A DNA stretch of 60,976 nt. Source: a virus. The notes below the pieces were generated by a model. The model was given only the letters and a program-made list of their open reading frames with translations. It was not told the origin of the DNA and did no database searches. The position numbers were made by a program, and so were the translations under genes. Positions 25,663 to 34,101 of the stretch are shown here, piece by piece (position 1 is the stretch's first letter; the number at the start of each line of letters is the position of its first letter). The stretch spans positions 1-60,976 of the IMG/VR virus record IMGVR_UViG_3300017917_001501, one strand, 5' to 3'.

Positions 25663-26209
25663 GATTTACCACAACCAATTGAGCATAAGCCACAGCGTGT
25701 GATTTTTTAAACGCATATTCACCCTCAACCTTGTCCCAAATAGTAGCACCAACCTCACTCCAAGAGCGACCTATTAGATGTCGTTTAGCCGGACGAATAA
25801 CTGCTAAGAACATAGCCAAACGTGGTATAGTATCCACAGGCTCGGGCATTTTAAGTAATGTATCGTAGTGATTGTTCACATGAATTAACTGCTCACATAT
25901 TGATCTATCATACAACTTAGTCCAGTCTGGCTCACGCATTAGTTCAACTAAATGTTGTTCACTGCGTACTTGTTTGTACAAGTTTACATTTAAGAAGTCT
26001 AGTTTCATGTAGCCGCGTTCTTCGGCATCGTTGTAATCTAGACTAGCATATCCAGTAAATGGATCTACTGGAATGGCTGTAGCATAAACTCCAGTGTTAT
26101 GTTTAACTAACCGACCATCGCGAATAATACTAGCAGGTACTGTTTCTAGCACTGCCAGTGCTTGTTCGCGATCGGCAAAGTCTATGTCAATGTCACTGCG
26201 GAATTTCAT
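25637..26209 (-). CDS. Miniature DnaE-like (DNA polymerase III alpha-like) protein
   Basis: A 190-aa protein that keeps, in the same order as bacterial C-family polymerases, short signature blocks: SDIDIDFADRE (residues 5-15; like the catalytic PDFDIDF), VKHNTGVYA (35-43; like HAGGV), YMKLDFLNV (67-75; like KFDFLG) and FKKSHAVAYAQL (167-178; like FNKSHAAAY). The full polymerase is over 1100 aa, so this is a skeleton without PHP, most of the fingers and the OB domain. It may bind DNA or nucleotides in replication; polymerase activity is uncertain. Last gene of the uvsW early operon. Confidence 0.7.
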   Translation of the reverse strand: MKFRSDIDIDFADREQALAVLETVPASIIRDGRLVKHNTGVYATAIPVDPFTGYASLDYNDAEERGYMKLDFLNVNLYKQVRSEQHLVELMREPDWTKLYDRSICEQLIHVNNHYDTLLKMPEPVDTIPRLAMFLAVIRPAKRHLIGRSWSEVGATIWDKVEGEYAFKKSHAVAYAQLVVVNLNLLCEPA

Positions 26210-26916
26210 AGTCCAGCTTCCTTAAGAATCATTTTAACCCACTCAGTGTCAGCTACGTAATCTACAAACTTACGTTGCCAATAGTCTGGATCTATCCAAG
26301 GCATAATCATAGCCAACTGCTCTTCATTTAATGACTCAAGAAAACCAATACCTGTGTCACAATTAAACACAATCCAAGGACTAACACGACCTGTACTGAT
26401 GTGAAAGCAGATCCTATTGCTATTACCATATCGAAAATAGTCTCGGAGACCTCCTTTAATTTCTGGATTCTCGTCGACATACTCTTGCATTTCAACGAGT
26501 GCTCGTTCGAGTGCATCTTGTACCGCCTCCTTTCTTACATATTGATGTAGATATTCAGAGTAGACTGCTTCATGTGTCCAGTGATCAAGTTTCTTATTTT
26601 GTTTGATCACATATTCAATAAACGCACGTGTATTCACCGCACGAATATTAACCATATGTCTGCCAAATTTAACAAACGCAGAATAATAAGGGCTAGCAAC
26701 AAAATCAGCATAGCTTTTAAGTTTAGCTGATCCCTGTGTCATTTCGTAGAAACGCAAGTACGATTGATATCCTAGCTGTACGCCTACTTCTTTTTCCTGT
26801 TGCCAGCGCCGTTTGGGTTCGCAAAGATGTGCCGCTAAAGTTGATTCTTTGCGGAACTCTTTGTCGCAGTATTTGCAACGATAGTTATTTAAATCGGGCT
26901 TTGATTGACTTGTCAT
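26206..26916 (-). CDS. Zinc-finger-containing phage protein (about 236 aa)
   Basis: The N-terminal 35 residues hold a C2H2/C2HC-like finger (YRCKYCDKEFRKESTLAAHLC). The rest is a helical domain of unknown fold. Start taken at the ATG at 26916 to limit the overlap with the gp62-like gene to 32 nt; a longer frame begins at 26961. The downstream overlap with the DnaE-like gene is 4 nt. Its place in the replication operon suggests nucleic-acid binding. Confidence 0.7.
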   Translation of the reverse strand: MTSQSKPDLNNYRCKYCDKEFRKESTLAAHLCEPKRRWQQEKEVGVQLGYQSYLRFYEMTQGSAKLKSYADFVASPYYSAFVKFGRHMVNIRAVNTRAFIEYVIKQNKKLDHWTHEAVYSEYLHQYVRKEAVQDALERALVEMQEYVDENPEIKGGLRDYFRYGNSNRICFHISTGRVSPWIVFNCDTGIGFLESLNEEQLAMIMPWIDPDYWQRKFVDYVADTEWVKMILKEAGL

Positions 26917-27364
26917 CGTGTCCGTATGCTCTTGCCAAGTCTTCAATATCTCGTTGATCATTTATTTCAGCTAATAGTTCTACTTCGTCTTGTTTAAGAT
27001 TAGGAAACAGTTCTGCTATAAATTTCTGTAGCTTATTGTTTCCTTCTTTTTTCTTAGAAGCCAGCCAACTGTGATGTTGACGTCCCATATTAGGACTAAC
27101 AGTTGTACAACATAACCATTGTAACTTAGGATGCCGGTTTAGGTCAAAGAAATTTTTATTCACACGCTCGTTAGTGGCCATTAGATAGTAGGCCTGTAAA
27201 TCTGCACTGCCGCCTACTGTAGCACCATAGCGTAGCATTAGATATGTACTGAATTTTTTACGCTCTTCGTCTGTAAATTTGTCATAGTAGTCTCGATCCT
27301 TGCGATCAAAGGCAGCCATTTCATTACCAATGTACAGTGGGTCGTTATTGGGCTGTTGTGCCAT
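26885..27364 (-). CDS. Sliding-clamp loader small subunit, T4 gp62-like
   Basis: Resembles the gp62 subunits of marine T4-like phages: AFDRKDRDYYDKFTDEERKKF at the N-terminus, then RHPKLQWLCC near residue 78, a KKKEGNNKLQKFI segment and a C-terminal DIEDLARAYG-type helix. With gp44 (not in this window) it loads the gp45 clamp. The 159-aa length is close to cyanophage versions. Overlaps its neighbours by 1 nt upstream and 32 nt downstream. Confidence 0.75.
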   Translation of the reverse strand: MAQQPNNDPLYIGNEMAAFDRKDRDYYDKFTDEERKKFSTYLMLRYGATVGGSADLQAYYLMATNERVNKNFFDLNRHPKLQWLCCTTVSPNMGRQHHSWLASKKKEGNNKLQKFIAELFPNLKQDEVELLAEINDQRDIEDLARAYGHDDKSIKARFK

Positions 27365-27600
27365 TATTTTCCTCTGCGTAGATAAGCAACAACTTGATCA
27401 ATACTCTGTTGCATCTGGCGATATTGACCGCGTAGTTGTTCAATCTCTGCCTGTTGATTTTCTACTAGTCGCATCAAACGATCAAATGCTTCGGTCTGCT
27501 CACGTAACTTTTTGTCATGACTTAATAAGTTAGGGCGCGGCGGTGCGTTTGGATCTACCACCTTCTTTTTCTTTTTTGCTCTGTACATTTCAAATGCCAT
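27364..27600 (-). CDS. Small coiled-coil protein (78 aa)
   Basis: Basic N-terminus (AKKKKKVVD) followed by a heptad-rich helix over residues 30-75. Function unknown. Within the early replication operon, sharing TAATG-type overlap with gp62 downstream, so a replisome accessory is conceivable. Confidence 0.65.
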   Translation of the reverse strand: MAFEMYRAKKKKKVVDPNAPPRPNLLSHDKKLREQTEAFDRLMRLVENQQAEIEQLRGQYRQMQQSIDQVVAYLRRGK

Positions 27601-27811
27601 TGTTGTAATCCTTGCTTAACTTATATATCATTATACACTGATTTAAGGCTTCTTGTAAAGTGGGATTTGTACGTGCCGCAAGACGAATTTCTCCCCAGAG
27701 TTTATCTTCTCGTACATGCTCTACTAAAGGCCTACCATCGCTGGTTCTTGGATCATGTATTCCTTCGTACATCATGTCATCAGTTATTAAATCTGGGTTG
27801 ATGTTTACCAT
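27590..27811 (-). CDS. Small hypothetical protein (73 aa)
   Basis: Acidic helical protein, no recognised motif. Its start overlaps the preceding gene by 7 nt and its end overlaps the coiled-coil gene by 11 nt; position in the operon is the only clue. Confidence 0.6.
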   Translation of the reverse strand: MVNINPDLITDDMMYEGIHDPRTSDGRPLVEHVREDKLWGEIRLAARTNPTLQEALNQCIMIYKLSKDYNNGI

Positions 27812-28305
27812 ATTTTACCGTAGTCAATAACTTCGCTTTGTCTGCTAATATCTTTGACAAAGTAAGCACACATAGGTCTTTCACTGTTTTCAATTGGCAC
27901 TGCTAGTAGTTGCCCAGGTTTTAATTTAGGAAAATACCATTTAACATCTTGGTAGATGTCAACAATTTCAACTGGATGAAACTCAGGTTTAAAACTGTTC
28001 AGCGGATTAAAAGTAAACACGTTAAACCCACGATCATTGATACTAGTCAGTGGAATAACTTCAAGATCACCAATGTCAGGCTCACCAATTAATACCTGCC
28101 AGTCTACCGGCATCTTGACTAGGTTGCCACCAATGTTTAGAACCAGTGCTGGACTGTTAAATGATTCTAAAAAAATCAGCGGAATAAAGAAGTAGTCAGG
28201 ATTCTTAGGATCGCTGTTGTCTAATATAGCAAAACGTAAATCATCTACCTCATCGGGTATTTCGTTCATTTCAAATGCTTGATTTTCTAAGGTTAATATG
28301 TACAC
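27805..28305 (-). CDS. Conserved hypothetical protein downstream of uvsW
   Basis: About 166 aa, beta-rich, without catalytic motifs I can name (IPLIFLESFNSPALVLNIGG). I prefer the GTG at 28305, whose first base overlaps the uvsW stop (TAGTG) with GGAG 8 nt upstream, over the GTG three codons earlier. A comparable protein often sits beside uvsW in marine T4-like phages, as far as I recall. Confidence 0.65.
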   Translation of the reverse strand: MYILTLENQAFEMNEIPDEVDDLRFAILDNSDPKNPDYFFIPLIFLESFNSPALVLNIGGNLVKMPVDWQVLIGEPDIGDLEVIPLTSINDRGFNVFTFNPLNSFKPEFHPVEIVDIYQDVKWYFPKLKPGQLLAVPIENSERPMCAYFVKDISRQSEVIDYGKIW

Positions 28306-29762
28306 TATTTCCACTCCACTTTTTCTACCTCAAAAGGGTAGTTTGCTTCTTTATAAAATGCCTTGCGTTTTGTAAGATGCCGTTTGGCAAACTTACAGGT
28401 TGATGTTATATCCCAGATCTGTACAAAGTCTTTGTCTTCAGCCTTACGTATACCACGTCCTATGCTTTGAATAACTCTAACAAATGATTTCCCAGGCTCC
28501 ACCAAAACCAAATTAAAAATACGAGGGATATTAATACCAACAGCCGCCACACCATAAGTTGCCACGATAACTTTGTCATCACTTGTTGCCACTTCGTCAT
28601 ATTGTTCTTTGCGTTCATCTGCTTTAGTTCCTCCTGAAACAAATACTGCATCACGAATCTTTTCTACTAGCTGTTTACCGGGAGCAATACGGTCAACAAG
28701 AATAAGTGTATTGCCACTAGATCTAATTGATTCAACTAACTTAGCAATATAGTCCAATCGTTCATCTGTTTCTAGTAGATAGCGTAATTCGCTTTGATAA
28801 TCTCGGTATTCTACATAGTCTACTAGCTGCAGAATATTCACATGACACTGTGCTAGTACACCTTGATCTTGTAATTCGCTAGCACTGAGTTTACCTACTA
28901 CACTGCCTAGGCTACACAGCAGGCTAACCTGTTCATAATCTTCTTTGGGTATTGTACCAGTTAGTCCCCAACGGATTGGTATATGACCCATTACACCAGT
29001 TAGCAGTGTTTTAAGAGCGTCTGCTTTGGCCATGTGTACTTCATCAACCATAACACAGACTACACCTTCTAAGAACTCACCTATAGTAATGTCTGCTTCA
29101 CTGTTCTTAGTGTTCTTAAGTAGAATGTTAAGACTCTGCCAGGTACAGATAGTGTGTGTATGCCCAAATTCTTTACGATCACCAAAGTACACACCCACAT
29201 CAAGTCCTAGGTTGCGATAGTCTGCTTCGGTCTGTGTTACTAAACTTTTGTTTGGCACAATAACCACAGTACGTCCATGTGCTTCACAACTCCAACTCAA
29301 GGCCGCTGTCATTAGTGTCTTGCCTGCGCCTGTAGCCACTTCCTGGATACACTGTGGATTTTCTAAGAATCGATTGATAATTTCCACTTGATAATCACGT
29401 AGTACCACTGGCTGTCCTGCCATTGGATGTTTGTTGGGCCACACACGATCAGCAAACGTTTCTTCGGTTACTTCATCAAAGGCAAACTGTGTGTTATACT
29501 CACGCAGATCATCTAAGACAATTTCGTAACCACGTTCATCTAAGTATGGAATAATTTCTGGCAGTAGGTTTACGTAGGTACTACCACCTAATTGAAAGAA
29601 AGCAACCTTACCATCCCAACGTCCAAGACGAACTGCTGGCAGATAGCGTGCGCCAGGTATTTCATATTTGAACTTGTTGCTTAATGTTTTACGTTCAGTT
29701 AACTCAAGTCCTTCAATCTTGACATTAACTTCATCACGTATTACCAATCTAGCTGTGGCCAT
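28305..29762 (-). CDS. uvsW: UvsW-type SF2 DNA/RNA helicase
   Basis: Recombination and replication-restart helicase that resolves R-loops and branched DNA in T4. Walker A ATGAGKT at 143-149, DEVH box at 240-243, WGLTGTI motif III-like near residue 275, and the C-terminal QSIGRGIRKAEDKD motif VI. N-terminal about 100 residues match the UvsW-type substrate-binding region (LPAVRLGRWDGKVAFF). Length 485 aa is close to the T4 protein. Coupled by TAATG to the upstream 375-aa gene. Confidence 0.92.
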   Translation of the reverse strand: MATARLVIRDEVNVKIEGLELTERKTLSNKFKYEIPGARYLPAVRLGRWDGKVAFFQLGGSTYVNLLPEIIPYLDERGYEIVLDDLREYNTQFAFDEVTEETFADRVWPNKHPMAGQPVVLRDYQVEIINRFLENPQCIQEVATGAGKTLMTAALSWSCEAHGRTVVIVPNKSLVTQTEADYRNLGLDVGVYFGDRKEFGHTHTICTWQSLNILLKNTKNSEADITIGEFLEGVVCVMVDEVHMAKADALKTLLTGVMGHIPIRWGLTGTIPKEDYEQVSLLCSLGSVVGKLSASELQDQGVLAQCHVNILQLVDYVEYRDYQSELRYLLETDERLDYIAKLVESIRSSGNTLILVDRIAPGKQLVEKIRDAVFVSGGTKADERKEQYDEVATSDDKVIVATYGVAAVGINIPRIFNLVLVEPGKSFVRVIQSIGRGIRKAEDKDFVQIWDITSTCKFAKRHLTKRKAFYKEANYPFEVEKVEWK

Positions 29763-30889
29763 TATTCTTCATCTCTTAATCTTACGTAGCTGTAGTGTAT
29801 GATTTTTTCTGCACGATTCATCCAATCCATACGTGAACCGCCGTACATCATTTCTACAGTTGATACTAACAGCGGAATCGGAAAGTCCCAGTGTTTAGGT
29901 ATCTTGTTAACATATATAACCTTGGTTGTGTAAAAGTTATACTCTGGTGTTTTGGTACGTCCAGCAGGATCAAAACGTACAACTTCATTTTCGTTAAATC
30001 TACTCAAATCAAATGTTTGATGTGTACCTGGGTTATATATGTACACTGGCCAGCGATTGGCCAATTCAGCATAGTCGAATACTAATTCCAAACTTCCTGC
30101 TTCTGTTGATGGCACATGAATAATTCTATCTGGACCAAACAAATCCAGTAGTTCGTCGTAGCGTACTGTGCTGTCAATGGTGTAACCCAATACACCTGCA
30201 CAGTCAACTAAACGTATAACATTGTCCAGTCCAAATCCACCTAGGTGCTCATTAACATAGTTGACCAGGCTTTCTGCCGCATTAGTAATCTCAAATCCTG
30301 TGTCTGTTCGAACAAGTTTGATTTCATAGAGCGCGGTTTCTGACTGTAATACTTTATTATACAGATTTCTTATGTCAAAATCAACATCAATCTTCCAGGT
30401 ATCTGCCCATGCCACTAACCAATTAACATTGTATTCGGTTACGGCCATTGTCCAAACTTTATCCTCATGATTCCACTGAACATACCCTTGACTGATTTCT
30501 CTAAACTTACGCAGGTCATCGATCCAATTTTGGTTATAGGGAAATTTGATTTTAATTTGACCATTTTCTATCCAGGCACGCTGAGTGCGATCAACTTTAC
30601 GCAAAGGTAGTCGGAATGTAGGATTAGTTTCCACTGGCTCAATGCTGATGCCTTGATTAGCATACTGACGTTTGTATTTAAGAACTAGTTTAACTGCCAG
30701 TTCACCCTGCTTGTCTGTAAGTGCCTGACTACCCCAAACGCTAGCATTAGCCATACTTTCTACAATCTTAACATCGTAGCGAGCCAAGCTGAACGCATAT
30801 TTGCTAGTATTAAATAGCACATGAGTACCACCGGGTTCATAGCCTGCTAGTAATTCAATGTAGTCTTCGACGTGGGGAAATGTTAACAT
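29762..30889 (-). CDS. Conserved phage protein preceding uvsW (375 aa)
   Basis: Not assigned. A repeated theme W-x-x-x-x-x-x-W-x-M (YVQWNHEDKVWTMAVTEYNVNW, residues about 135-157) resembles the HARP/substrate-recognition segments found next to SNF2-like helicases, so it could be a helicase partner of UvsW. First gene of the early operon 30889 to 25637. Promoter at 30896-30924 has its -10 exactly 6 nt before the ATG, predicting a leaderless transcript. Confidence 0.7.
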   Translation of the reverse strand: MLTFPHVEDYIELLAGYEPGGTHVLFNTSKYAFSLARYDVKIVESMANASVWGSQALTDKQGELAVKLVLKYKRQYANQGISIEPVETNPTFRLPLRKVDRTQRAWIENGQIKIKFPYNQNWIDDLRKFREISQGYVQWNHEDKVWTMAVTEYNVNWLVAWADTWKIDVDFDIRNLYNKVLQSETALYEIKLVRTDTGFEITNAAESLVNYVNEHLGGFGLDNVIRLVDCAGVLGYTIDSTVRYDELLDLFGPDRIIHVPSTEAGSLELVFDYAELANRWPVYIYNPGTHQTFDLSRFNENEVVRFDPAGRTKTPEYNFYTTKVIYVNKIPKHWDFPIPLLVSTVEMMYGGSRMDWMNRAEKIIHYSYVRLRDEE

Positions 30890-30895
30890 ATAATT

Positions 30896-30924
30896 AGTAT
30901 ATGATATTTAATCCTGAAGGTCAA
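30896..30924 (-). promoter_or_regulatory. Early promoter TTGACC-N17-TATACT, leaderless geometry
   Basis: -35 at 30919-30924 and -10 at 30896-30901, spacer 17 nt, 6 nt to the ATG of the uvsW operon. The terminator hairpin of fhs lies immediately upstream (30935-30958). Confidence 0.75.
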
Positions 30925-30934
30925 CCTAAAAAAA

Positions 30935-30958
30935 AGCCTAGGTGTTTCCACCTAGGCT
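30935..30958 (-). terminator. Intrinsic terminator after fhs
   Basis: 10-bp stem AGCCTAGGTG/CACCTAGGCT with a 4-nt loop, followed on the minus strand by eight T residues. Confidence 0.9.
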
Positions 30959-30966
30959 ATGAGGAC

Positions 30967-31003
30967 CATTACACTAGGAGCTAGACAATGAATAAGTGTA
31001 ATG
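30967..31003. repeat. 9-bp inverted repeat CATTACACT/AGTGTAATG
   Basis: Perfect 9-bp arms with a 19-nt loop between the fhs stop and its terminator. Possibly a 3' mRNA stability element or a second hairpin of a composite terminator. Confidence 0.5.
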
Positions 31004-31019
31004 GGTACTACAAAAATAT

Positions 31020-32630
31020 TTAATCAAGTCCTGTAATCTCACCTTTAGAATTGATATCAATACGTTCTGCGTTGGGTACTGTGGGCAAGCCGGGCATAGT
31101 CATAATATTACCGCAGACTGCTACAATAAATTCAGCACCGCTGCATAGTCTCAACTCACGAACTGTAAGCGTATGCCACTGTGTTGCGGCTTCTTTATTT
31201 GCAGGATCATCGCTAAAACTGCTCTGTGTTTTAGCAATACACACAGGATAGTGCCCATAATCTCGCTGTAGTTCATCTAACCTGGCACTGACTTTAGCAT
31301 CCATTTGTACACCATTGGCACCGTAGATGTTACGTGCTACAGTGTTAAGTTTATCCCATAAAGTATCCGTATCTTTGTAGGTCAATGCCATGGGCTTGTT
31401 ACTGCCGTCAATAGCCATAATCACTTCGTGTGCTAATTCTACTGCACCTTTACCGCCATCAGCAAAGTGTGTACATTCAACTGCTTCGATATCAAACGTA
31501 TCACGTACATGGCTAATAAGACGCTGCACTTCTGTGTCTGTGTCGTCTGCAAAACGGTTAACAGCAACCACACAAGGCAGGTTATAGTGCGTTTTAATGT
31601 TGGCTATGTGCTTATCCAAGTTATCATAGTTACCCCAGTGTTTAACTGCCCTTACAGTAGCAACTAGCACCGCTACATCGGGCTGTAAACCGCTTTTACG
31701 GCACTTGATATTAATGAACTTTTCAGCACCTAAATCGGCGCCAAATCCTGCTTCTGTGACTACATAATCAGCAAGACGTAAGCCTAATTTAGTAGCAATT
31801 ACACTGTTGCAACCGTGTGCTATGTTAGCAAAAGGACCGCCATGTACCAGCGCAGGAGTACCCTCTAGCGTCTGCACTAGGTTAGGTTTTACAGCATCTT
31901 TTAACAAGGCTGCCATAGCACCATGTGCTTTTAAATCTGCGGCTGTAACAGGCTTTTTATCTAGAGTATATCCTACAGTAATCTTACCCAAACGCTTTTT
32001 TAAGTCTTTAAAGTCGTTGGCGAGGCACAGTATAGCCATTACTTCTGACGCTACTACAATGTCAAATCCTGTTTGACGGGTAACACTATTATGGGCTCCT
32101 AGACCTACACAAACGTCGCGTAACGCACGATCGTTCATGTCCGATACTCTGCGCCATGTGATATTATTTGTATCTAAATTTAACTTGTTACCCCAGTGTA
32201 AATGATTATCAATTAAACTAGCTAACAGGTTATGTGCTGAAGCAACTGCATGGAAATCGCCTGTAAAGTGTAGGTTGATATCTTCCATTGGGTACACCTG
32301 AGCATACCCACCGCCAGTAGCACCACCTTTCATACCAAACACTGGACCTAATGCTGGTTCACGTAAGCAGACAATGCTGTCATACTTTAGTTTACGTAAC
32401 CCATCTGCGAGTCCAATGGTTGTTGTGGTCTTACCTTCACCTGCAGGAGTGGGTGTTACAGCGGTAACTAGAATTAGTTTGCCGTTGGGTTTGTTTTTGA
32501 TAGACGCAAAATCAACCTTGGCCTTGTAACTACCATAGGGTTCAATGGCATCTTTAATTTTAAGTTTTTTTGCTATGTCTTGAACTGTTTTGGCTTTATA
32601 GCTCTGATTGATTTTGATGTCTGATTTCAT
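31020..32630 (-). CDS. fhs: Formate-tetrahydrofolate ligase
   Basis: Makes 10-formyl-THF from formate, ATP and THF, feeding purine, formyl-Met-tRNA and one-carbon synthesis. P-loop TPAGEGKT at 61-68, followed by the family's typical [20 protein letters not shown] and [12 protein letters not shown] blocks. The 536-aa length is close to the usual about 555. It begins 3 nt after tonB and ends at a strong terminator. In a phage it would supply formyl groups (initiator tRNA) and nucleotide precursors; a methylotrophic or formate-rich host is suggested but not shown. Confidence 0.95.
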   Translation of the reverse strand: MKSDIKINQSYKAKTVQDIAKKLKIKDAIEPYGSYKAKVDFASIKNKPNGKLILVTAVTPTPAGEGKTTTTIGLADGLRKLKYDSIVCLREPALGPVFGMKGGATGGGYAQVYPMEDINLHFTGDFHAVASAHNLLASLIDNHLHWGNKLNLDTNNITWRRVSDMNDRALRDVCVGLGAHNSVTRQTGFDIVVASEVMAILCLANDFKDLKKRLGKITVGYTLDKKPVTAADLKAHGAMAALLKDAVKPNLVQTLEGTPALVHGGPFANIAHGCNSVIATKLGLRLADYVVTEAGFGADLGAEKFINIKCRKSGLQPDVAVLVATVRAVKHWGNYDNLDKHIANIKTHYNLPCVVAVNRFADDTDTEVQRLISHVRDTFDIEAVECTHFADGGKGAVELAHEVIMAIDGSNKPMALTYKDTDTLWDKLNTVARNIYGANGVQMDAKVSARLDELQRDYGHYPVCIAKTQSSFSDDPANKEAATQWHTLTVRELRLCSGAEFIVAVCGNIMTMPGLPTVPNAERIDINSKGEITGLD

Positions 32631-32633
32631 TGA

Positions 32634-33266
32634 CTAACTTTCAAGTGTAAATCTCACTGGTACCGTAACTTCAGCAACTACAGCGTGATTGTTAAATTTT
32701 GCTGGCACAAACCGCCAGGTTTTTACTGCCCGCAAAGCACTTTGATCTAATAGTTCATACCCACTAGATTCTGATACTGCAACTACTGCGGCTTCTCCTG
32801 TAGCAGATACAGTAACACGTAACAATACACGACCTTGTTCACCTCTACGACGAGCTAGTGGCGGATACTCTGGTATTGGATTGTGTAAGTATTCGGCACT
32901 AAAACTAGGCGGAATAAACTCCTCTACTGCTTTAACTGGTTGTGCTACTACAGCATGTGCCACTTGAGTATTTATAGGCTCCGCTACTGCTGGAGTAGAA
33001 TCTACTGCGGGTGCTGCAGCAGGTGCGGCTACTATTGTTTTAACCACAGTAGGCGCAGGCTTGCTCACAGGTTTCGACACAGGAGGTGTATTAGTCTGTG
33101 TAGTTTTATGTGGTTGTAGTTCTATCAACCTAACTGTAATAGGTTCTGTGTGTTCTTTTACAGGCTTTGGCGGAGTATAGGCACTAACAGCCCAGCCTAA
33201 TACTAGGGCATGGGCTGTGATGCTAAAGGCCATGGGCCAAATTTTTTGTAAACGCGAATAAGACAT
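32634..33266 (-). CDS. tonB: TonB energy-transducing protein
   Basis: Couples the proton motive force to outer-membrane receptors for iron chelates and other ligands. Complete architecture: short cytoplasmic start, one membrane segment with the SxxxH-type motif (residues about 12-30, SITAHALVLGWAVS), a Pro/Ala/Val-rich periplasmic linker (about 35-120) and a C-terminal TonB domain (NPIPEYPPLARRRGEQG ... VSESSGYELLDQSALRAVKTW). ExbB/ExbD must come from the host. Start set at the ATG at 33266: TGTAAATA ends exactly 5 nt before it; the upstream TTG (33287) is less convincing. Confidence 0.9.
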   Translation of the reverse strand: MSYSRLQKIWPMAFSITAHALVLGWAVSAYTPPKPVKEHTEPITVRLIELQPHKTTQTNTPPVSKPVSKPAPTVVKTIVAAPAAAPAVDSTPAVAEPINTQVAHAVVAQPVKAVEEFIPPSFSAEYLHNPIPEYPPLARRRGEQGRVLLRVTVSATGEAAVVAVSESSGYELLDQSALRAVKTWRFVPAKFNNHAVVAEVTVPVRFTLES

Positions 33267-33271
33267 ATTCT

Positions 33272-33279
33272 TATTTACA
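33272..33279 (-). promoter_or_regulatory. Late-type element TGTAAATA, leaderless geometry
   Basis: Ends 5 nt before the tonB ATG; no ribosome site is present. A similar CTTAAATA (33292-33299) lies 20 nt further upstream. Confidence 0.4.
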
Positions 33280-33303
33280 CAATTCAATTTCTATTTAAGA
33301 ATT

Positions 33304-33474
33304 TTACCGTTTGGCAAACGAAACATTGACTACAACAAGGATAAGATCAATTAAACAACCAAACCAATTACCTTGACTGAAGTCAACAAAGAAGTAAGCA
33401 CTAAACCAACCAGTTAAGAACCAGCAGATTTCTGTATCATATTTTACAAACCAATTATAAATGCTCTTTAACAT
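33304..33474 (-). CDS. Tiny membrane protein (56 aa)
   Basis: Aromatic-rich protein with hydrophobic stretches around residues 17-31 and 38-52, ending FAKR. Start ATG at 33474 overlaps the TAA of the previous gene (TAATG). Last of a run of at least six very small membrane-type genes; function unknown. Confidence 0.6.
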   Translation of the reverse strand: MLKSIYNWFVKYDTEICWFLTGWFSAYFFVDFSQGNWFGCLIDLILVVVNVSFAKR

Positions 33475-33659
33475 TATTTTGTTCCTTTATTCAAACGTTC
33501 AACAGTTTCATTAACGCGATCACTTAACCGACCAAGTGTGATATATGCAGCATGAGCGCGACCAAAACAATAACCACCAACTGCACCAAAAACCCAAAGT
33601 AAAAAATAAAAATCATTTTGGGTAAGTGGGCCTAACTTAAAATAATCTAAAAATTCCAT
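33474..33659 (-). CDS. Small membrane-anchored protein (61 aa)
   Basis: Residues about 16-38 (FYFLLWVFGAVGGYCFGRAH) form one membrane segment, followed by a charged amphipathic helix (LSDRVNETVERLNK). Start and stop overlap its neighbours by one base each. Function unknown. Confidence 0.6.
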   Translation of the reverse strand: MEFLDYFKLGPLTQNDFYFLLWVFGAVGGYCFGRAHAAYITLGRLSDRVNETVERLNKGTK

Positions 33660-33781
33660 TACCTTTTGTCCTTATAAACTTTAACTACCACAGGACCAAC
33701 TCTATATGTTTTATGTCCTGGGTTGTCACGTGTGTAAAATAGTCGGCCTTCGAAGCCTATGTAATTAACAGTATACTTCAT
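33659..33781 (-). CDS. Tiny basic soluble protein (40 aa)
   Basis: Beginning MKYTVNYIGFEGRLF, with a likely beta structure. I chose the ATG at 33781, coupled to the TAA of the preceding membrane gene (TAATG), over the longer upstream frame that only overlaps that gene. Function unknown. Confidence 0.55.
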   Translation of the reverse strand: MKYTVNYIGFEGRLFYTRDNPGHKTYRVGPVVVKVYKDKR

Positions 33782-33942
33782 TACTGCTTCACCGGAAATA
33801 CAGCACGGGCGATATCTGTAAGCACCCACCCAAATGCAAAAAGGCCCAATAGGCGTTGTGCTGTTTCGTTCCATACTCCAACTAGGCCAACTAAGAAAAT
33901 ACCTACTACAATGAATAGGATTTGTTTTGTGTATTGTGACAT
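33781..33942 (-). CDS. Tiny membrane protein (53 aa)
   Basis: A strongly hydrophobic segment (residues about 8-24, ILFIVVGIFLVGLVGVW) and a second weaker one (about 31-41). AAGGAG precedes the ATG. The stop overlaps the next start. Part of the small membrane-protein string. Confidence 0.6.
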   Translation of the reverse strand: MSQYTKQILFIVVGIFLVGLVGVWNETAQRLLGLFAFGWVLTDIARAVFPVKQ

Positions 33943-33966
33943 ATATTATGTCTCCTTAAATTAAAT

Positions 33967-34101
33967 TTATTTGATGTCGTTGCGGCCTGCTAGTAGAAGC
34001 ACTGTTAGTAAAAACCACCAAGCACTCCAGTTTTGCGTTGTTACCAGATAGGCCGTTCCGCCTAGTAACACGAGATTATAAATCATTGCCAACACTATCA
34101 T
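33967..34101 (-). CDS. Tiny membrane protein (44 aa)
   Basis: Two hydrophobic segments (residues about 1-20 and 25-39) separated by TTQNW, forming a hairpin in the membrane. The ATG overlaps the TGA of the upstream gene. Function unknown. Confidence 0.6.
   Translation of the reverse strand: MIVLAMIYNLVLLGGTAYLVTTQNWSAWWFLLTVLLLAGRNDIK

Noticed and set aside
33782-33874. Longer form of the 40-aa protein starting at 33874
   Set aside because: It lies inside another small membrane gene in a different frame, and the TAATG coupling supports the shorter form.
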